NCBI GenBank assembly: GCA_034437615.1
Contig: DAOTTW010000409.1
Span: 1 to 9,183, forward strand
Source of the DNA: DAOTTW01 sp034437615
GTDB taxonomy: Bacteria; Chloroflexota; Anaerolineae; Aggregatilineales; Phototrophicaceae
DNA length: 9,183 bases
Direction of reading: 5' to 3'
Shown here piece after piece: positions 5,924-9,183 of this stretch (its first letter is position 1; each line of letters starts with the position of its first letter). Made by a program: the position numbers and the translations under genes. The notes under the pieces are model-generated. The model was not told where the DNA came from. It made no database searches and worked only from the letters and a program-made list of their open reading frames with translations.

Positions 5924-6810
5924 TACTTCGTATCCTCTGCTGCTACCATTAAACTCAAGCCCTCTACATAGGGCACCATCGGTCTATCTAAAATTGCTTC
6001 TACTTTAGCGACACGCATCCCAGCGCTGAGCGGACGTTTGGCGACCTGAGCAAGCGTTGACGTATCGAATGGGTCGAGCAAAGCGGCATCCAGGCCAAAG
6101 GCGGCGGCAGCAGCCTGGGCAAATTCGTACCGGCTAGCACGCTCGCGGCCAACAACATGAAAGACGCCGCGCTGCCCCAGCCATACCAGGTCAATTATCG
6201 CAGCGGCCATATCCGGCGCATACGTCGGGCTGCCGATTTGATCGGCTGGCACGCGCATCCGTTCGCCCTGGCGTAGCTCACGCACCAACCGCGCCACAAA
6301 GTTCTTGCCTTGCTTTTCCCAGCCATACACCACCGTCGTGCGCACGATCAGATAATCATCGAGATGCTGCATTATATTGTGCTCTGCCAGCAGCTTATGC
6401 CAGCCGTATACGCACAGGGGGTTCGGCAGTGCGCCTTCGTCGTATGGGCCGTCTGTGCCATCGAAGATATAATCTGAGGATAGATAGACCAGCTTCGCAT
6501 TGATTTCACGCGCCACCCGCACGACATTGGCTACACCCTGGACGTTACTCCGATAGCTTTCATCGGGATGAGACTCGCAATATTCGACATTGGTGAGCGA
6601 AGCGGGCAGGTAAATAACATCGGGTGCCAAATCTGTGCACAACTGGCGCACCGCCGCCGCATCACGAATGTCCAGCGTGCGTAAGCCGGGTTGCTGTGTG
6701 CGATGATAGGTTCCGCTGACGTATGGCGTCTGTGCTTTCAGAAGCCGATACAGGTGCTCCCCAACCTGACCAGAAGCGCCTATGACGAGGCTGCGTGGGC
6801 TGGTGCTCAT
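5923..6810 (-). CDS. RmlD-like SDR nucleotide-sugar 4-ketoreductase
   Basis: This 295-residue extended short-chain dehydrogenase resembles dTDP-4-dehydrorhamnose reductase. The NAD(P) loop GASGQVG is at 11-17. The catalytic set is SSD (111-113) and YGWHK (Y135, K139). DQIGSPTYAPDMA (190-202) is the RmlD-type substrate loop. Since the operon makes a CDP-sugar, it probably reduces the C4 ketone of a CDP-deoxyhexulose as the last step, in the place held by AscF or RfbJ in known pathways. Its substrate configuration cannot be read from the sequence. The ATG (6810-6808) has an AGAGG site 12 nt upstream. It is separated from the cupin gene by 129 nt, the only real gap in the operon before the AATG array, while its 3' end overlaps rfbH by one base. 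An epimerase role is possible but less likely. Confidence 0.8.
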   Translation of the reverse strand: MSTSPRSLVIGASGQVGEHLYRLLKAQTPYVSGTYHRTQQPGLRTLDIRDAAAVRQLCTDLAPDVIYLPASLTNVEYCESHPDESYRSNVQGVANVVRVAREINAKLVYLSSDYIFDGTDGPYDEGALPNPLCVYGWHKLLAEHNIMQHLDDYLIVRTTVVYGWEKQGKNFVARLVRELRQGERMRVPADQIGSPTYAPDMAAAIIDLVWLGQRGVFHVVGRERASRYEFAQAAAAAFGLDAALLDPFDTSTLAQVAKRPLSAGMRVAKVEAILDRPMVPYVEGLSLMVAAEDTK

Positions 6811-6940
6811 ATATAGTCAACCCTCTCTTTCGTTACGACAGGTGATACATGGCCGCAGGATAGCGGCGGATATGCGCGATGCAAAAAGCCAGTTGACCCC
6901 CGCAAGCACGCGCACAGGGCGCTCCATCCACAAGCCGCCA

Positions 6941-7390
6941 TCAGCGCTGCCGCAGCGCCCAATCATACGGGATGTGATTATCGAATGGGTCCACACGCTC
7001 GATCTCATCCGGGTCATGGGCTATCGTCGCACAGTTTGCGACGATGGCCGCCTGCACCCCGACACCTTTGAAGCCATTCCAAACCAACGGCGGTACCCGC
7101 ACGAGTACGTGGTTTTGTTCACCCATGAAAATCTCTTGCACTTCACCGTATGTCGCTGAACCCTCGCGGTCGTCGTAAAGCACGAGCTTAATCATCCCAT
7201 GCACAACCGCATAATTCAGCGTCATGAGCTTGTGGATATGCCAGCCTTTGACGACGCCAGGATACACAACCGAGAAGTAGATTTCACCAAACGCCTCGAA
7301 ATGTGGGTCGTCACTGCGCAACATGTGCATGATTTTGCCGCGCTCATCTGGAATTTGCCGCAGTGGGTGGATCAGCACGCCGTCGATCAT
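6941..7390 (-). CDS. RmlC-like cupin, putative CDP-sugar epimerase or ketoisomerase
   Basis: This 149-residue cupin is shorter than the usual RmlC (about 180). The N-terminus (DERGKI, 15-20), KGWHIHK (48-54) and the C-terminal acidic segment ending IPYDW (140-144) are RmlC-like. By eye, the RmlC catalytic His maps to H51 or H53. The active-site Lys (GK before LV in RmlC) maps to about L58 and the catalytic Tyr to about N119, so two key residues look replaced. The HxHK motif and the Trp in VPPLVWNGF recall sugar 3,4-ketoisomerases such as FdtA. Its place between rfbG and the ketoreductase suggests a C5 epimerase in a CDP-sugar pathway, as AscE is. The ATG overlaps the rfbG stop as ATGA and has GAGGAG just upstream, so translation is coupled. 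Confidence 0.7.
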   Translation of the reverse strand: MIDGVLIHPLRQIPDERGKIMHMLRSDDPHFEAFGEIYFSVVYPGVVKGWHIHKLMTLNYAVVHGMIKLVLYDDREGSATYGEVQEIFMGEQNHVLVRVPPLVWNGFKGVGVQAAIVANCATIAHDPDEIERVDPFDNHIPYDWALRQR

Positions 7391-8379
7391 GCGGGTTGCT
7401 CCTCAGCTAAAAAAGCGCGGTACCAGGCCACTGTCTCCTCAAGCCCGTCCCGCAGGCTGTAGTTTGGCGACCATCCCAGCACATCATGCGCCCGCCGCGA
7501 ATCCAGATATTGCGAATGGATCTCAGCTTGCGCCGTATTCTGGATGTCGGCTTCAAGGTGCGTCGTGCCCATGACATCGCGGATCGCCCCGACCAAGCCC
7601 AACACCGACATTGGGCGCTCTGGGCTGAAGTTAAAGCCCCGTCCACCGACCTGCGCCTGATGCAGTTTCTCAGCCAGCAGCATATAAGCGCGGGTCACAT
7701 CTTTTACGTAAATGTAATCGCGCACGAATGTACCATCACTGCGGATGACGGGGCGCTCACCATTCAGGAAAGAACGGATCGTCCCAGGTACAATACGGCT
7801 CCAATTTAAATCGCCGCCGCCATAAATGTTGCCGCAACGCGCAATCGCCACTGGAAGATTATACGTATGATGATATGTTTGTGCAATGAGGTCTGTGCAA
7901 CTCTTCGACACCTCGTAGGGGTGCAGCCCTTGTAGCGCCATGTCCTCCGTGTATGGCAGGTTCTCATGCGTTCCATAGGCTTTATCGCTGGACGCCACGA
8001 CGACACGCTGCACCAACGCTGCATGAAGTCGGCAGACTTCCATCAGGTTGTAGCTACCCCGGATGTTCGCCTCGAACGTTTGCAACGGAAAGCGGTAGGC
8101 CACCCCAACCAGCGGTTGAGCCGCCAGGTGAAAAACGGTGTCAATTTCCTGCTCGTTGATCGCACGCTCCAGCGTCCAGAAATCTTCTAGCCGACCGTTG
8201 ACAATCGTCACGCGCCGATAATCACCGCAGCGATAGAACTCGGATTGCGGGTCGGCATCCCGCACCAGCGCCACAACCTGCGCCCCAGACGCCAGCAAAT
8301 CTTTCACAAGCCAGGAGCCGACGATGCCCGTCGCACCTGTGACGAAGACCCGTTTACCGTGCCAGAAGTTCGCGCTCAT
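7387..8379 (-). CDS. rfbG: CDP-glucose 4,6-dehydratase
   Basis: This 330-residue extended SDR should convert CDP-glucose to CDP-4-keto-6-deoxyglucose using bound NAD+. Numbered from ATG 8379, FWHGKRVFVTGATGIVGSWL (5-24) holds the GxxGxxG loop and the FW-GK-V-TG-TG-GSWL pattern typical of RfbG. HLAAQPLV (84-91) follows. SSDKAYG (130-136) supplies the Ser/Asp/Lys of the active site, and HPYEVSK gives Y155 and K159. GGGDLNWSRIVPGTIRS is a characteristic substrate segment. A GTG six bases upstream (8385) is in frame, but ATG 8379 overlaps the rfbF stop as ATGA and has GGAAGG seven nt before it, so it is preferred. It is coupled at both ends. Synonyms are ddhB and ascB. Confidence 0.93.
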   Translation of the reverse strand: MSANFWHGKRVFVTGATGIVGSWLVKDLLASGAQVVALVRDADPQSEFYRCGDYRRVTIVNGRLEDFWTLERAINEQEIDTVFHLAAQPLVGVAYRFPLQTFEANIRGSYNLMEVCRLHAALVQRVVVASSDKAYGTHENLPYTEDMALQGLHPYEVSKSCTDLIAQTYHHTYNLPVAIARCGNIYGGGDLNWSRIVPGTIRSFLNGERPVIRSDGTFVRDYIYVKDVTRAYMLLAEKLHQAQVGGRGFNFSPERPMSVLGLVGAIRDVMGTTHLEADIQNTAQAEIHSQYLDSRRAHDVLGWSPNYSLRDGLEETVAWYRAFLAEEQPA

Positions 8380-9158
8380 GCCCACACCTTCCAGGGAGGG
8401 TTATCCTGCTGCCACAATTGGTTCAGATAGCGCACGTCGCGCAGTGTATCCATGCATTGCCAGAAGCCCTCATGCTGATACGCCATCAATTGACCGTCCC
8501 TGGCCAGCTTCTCCATTGGTTCGCGCTCCCACACCGCATTGGCTGTGTCGGGGATGTAATCTATGATACCAGGCTCTAGCACGAAGAAACCGCCGTTAAT
8601 CCAGCCTTCACCCATCTGTGGTTTCTCATAGAAGCCGGTGATGGCACCCCCTTCAATCGCAATGTTGCCGAAGCGTGCCGGGGGACGCACCGCCGTAACG
8701 CTCGCCAGTTTACCATGTGATTTATGAAAATCGACCAGGGCTGGAATATCGACGCTACACACACCGTCACCATACGTCAACAAGAAGGTATCCTGCGCGA
8801 ACTCCGCCAACTGTCGTATACGCCCGCCGGTCATCGTGTGCAGGCCCGTCTCTAGCAGATGCACCACCCAATCGACGCTTTGGTCGTGCATGTGGTCGTG
8901 ATAGTCGATCTGACCCGTACCTAATGAGATGGATAAACTGCGGCTACGTCGATAATAAGATGTGAAATAATCTTTGATGTAATCACCGAGGTAACCCAGG
9001 GCAACCATGAATTCTGTATACCCATGATGCGCATAGATTTGCATGATGTGCCACAGCATAGGGTATCCGCCAATTTCAACCATAGGTTTCGGGCGTGTTC
9101 CTGTTTCTTCAGAAAGACGTGTGCCGAAGCCCCCCGCGAGTATGCCGACTTTCAACAT
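8376..9158 (-). CDS. rfbF: Glucose-1-phosphate cytidylyltransferase
   Basis: This 260-residue enzyme couples CTP and glucose-1-phosphate to CDP-glucose, the entry step of CDP-deoxyhexose synthesis. The nucleotidyltransferase signature LAGGFGTRLSEET is at 7-19, followed by KPMVEIGG (24-31) with the catalytic Lys24. TYGDGVCSVD (128-137) holds the metal-binding Asp131. EKP (178-180), WINGGFFVLEP (186-196) and FWQCMDTLRD (232-241) are characteristic of the RfbF subgroup rather than the dTDP-glucose enzymes. Length is normal for the family. The ATG at 9158 has GAGGA 9 nt upstream. It is the first gene of the leftward operon seen here, but only 25 nt lie upstream, so its promoter or further genes may be outside the window. 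Synonyms are ddhA and ascA. Confidence 0.95.
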   Translation of the reverse strand: MLKVGILAGGFGTRLSEETGTRPKPMVEIGGYPMLWHIMQIYAHHGYTEFMVALGYLGDYIKDYFTSYYRRSRSLSISLGTGQIDYHDHMHDQSVDWVVHLLETGLHTMTGGRIRQLAEFAQDTFLLTYGDGVCSVDIPALVDFHKSHGKLASVTAVRPPARFGNIAIEGGAITGFYEKPQMGEGWINGGFFVLEPGIIDYIPDTANAVWEREPMEKLARDGQLMAYQHEGFWQCMDTLRDVRYLNQLWQQDNPPWKVWA

Positions 9159-9183
9159 GTGTCGCTTCCTCTGAGTATGGGTA

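Noticed and set aside
6817..6823. TTGACT just before the SDR start codon as an internal -35 box
   Set aside because: A -10 at the normal distance would fall inside the SDR coding sequence, so it could not drive the full gene.
6782..7159. 125-residue plus-strand ORF over the cupin and SDR genes
   Set aside because: It starts antisense in the SDR gene, crosses the gap and ends antisense in the cupin gene, and its sequence resembles no known family.

Overview
This 9.2 kb window is a bacterial surface-polysaccharide locus. It holds eight complete protein-coding genes, almost all for making, activating or transferring sugars. The organism cannot be named from the window. Shine-Dalgarno sites, ATGA gene overlaps, a sigma70-like promoter and ddh/rfb-type genes show that it is a bacterium. 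Moderate GC and extragenic palindromes of the GTAGGGAC type would fit an environmental lineage such as Chloroflexota, but that is a weak guess.

Layout. Positions 1-221 are non-coding and packed with small palindromes, including two inverted copies of a REP-like element. A minus-strand gene at 222-1409 encodes a nucleotidyltransferase-fold protein (NTP_transf_5 type). Positions 1410-1508 form a compact divergent promoter region. Rightward from it run a PAPS-type sulfotransferase (1509-2372) and a WecA/WbpL-like polyprenyl-phosphate HexNAc-1-phosphate transferase (2418-3446). They end at a hairpin (3462-3483), where they meet a long leftward operon head to head.

The leftward operon runs from about 9158 down to 3488. 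Its order is glucose-1-phosphate cytidylyltransferase (rfbF/ddhA), CDP-glucose 4,6-dehydratase (rfbG/ddhB), an RmlC-like cupin, an RmlD-like SDR, the iron-sulfur PMP-dependent C3-dehydratase RfbH/DdhC, and a GT2 glycosyltransferase. Together these suggest synthesis of a CDP-3,6-dideoxyhexose. The cupin hints at an extra epimerisation as in the ascarylose pathway, followed by transfer of the sugar by the GT2. The E3 reductase partner of RfbH is not in the window. The other transcript would start the glycan on a lipid carrier and sulfate something, possibly the same polymer.

The most striking element is a perfect tetranucleotide array of 17 CATT units (AATG on the coding strand) at 4525-4592. 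It fills nearly all of the gap between the rfbH stop and the GT2 start. On the mRNA it is a chain of AUGA start/stop overlaps feeding into the glycosyltransferase, which makes it a strong candidate for slippage-driven variation of a surface sugar.
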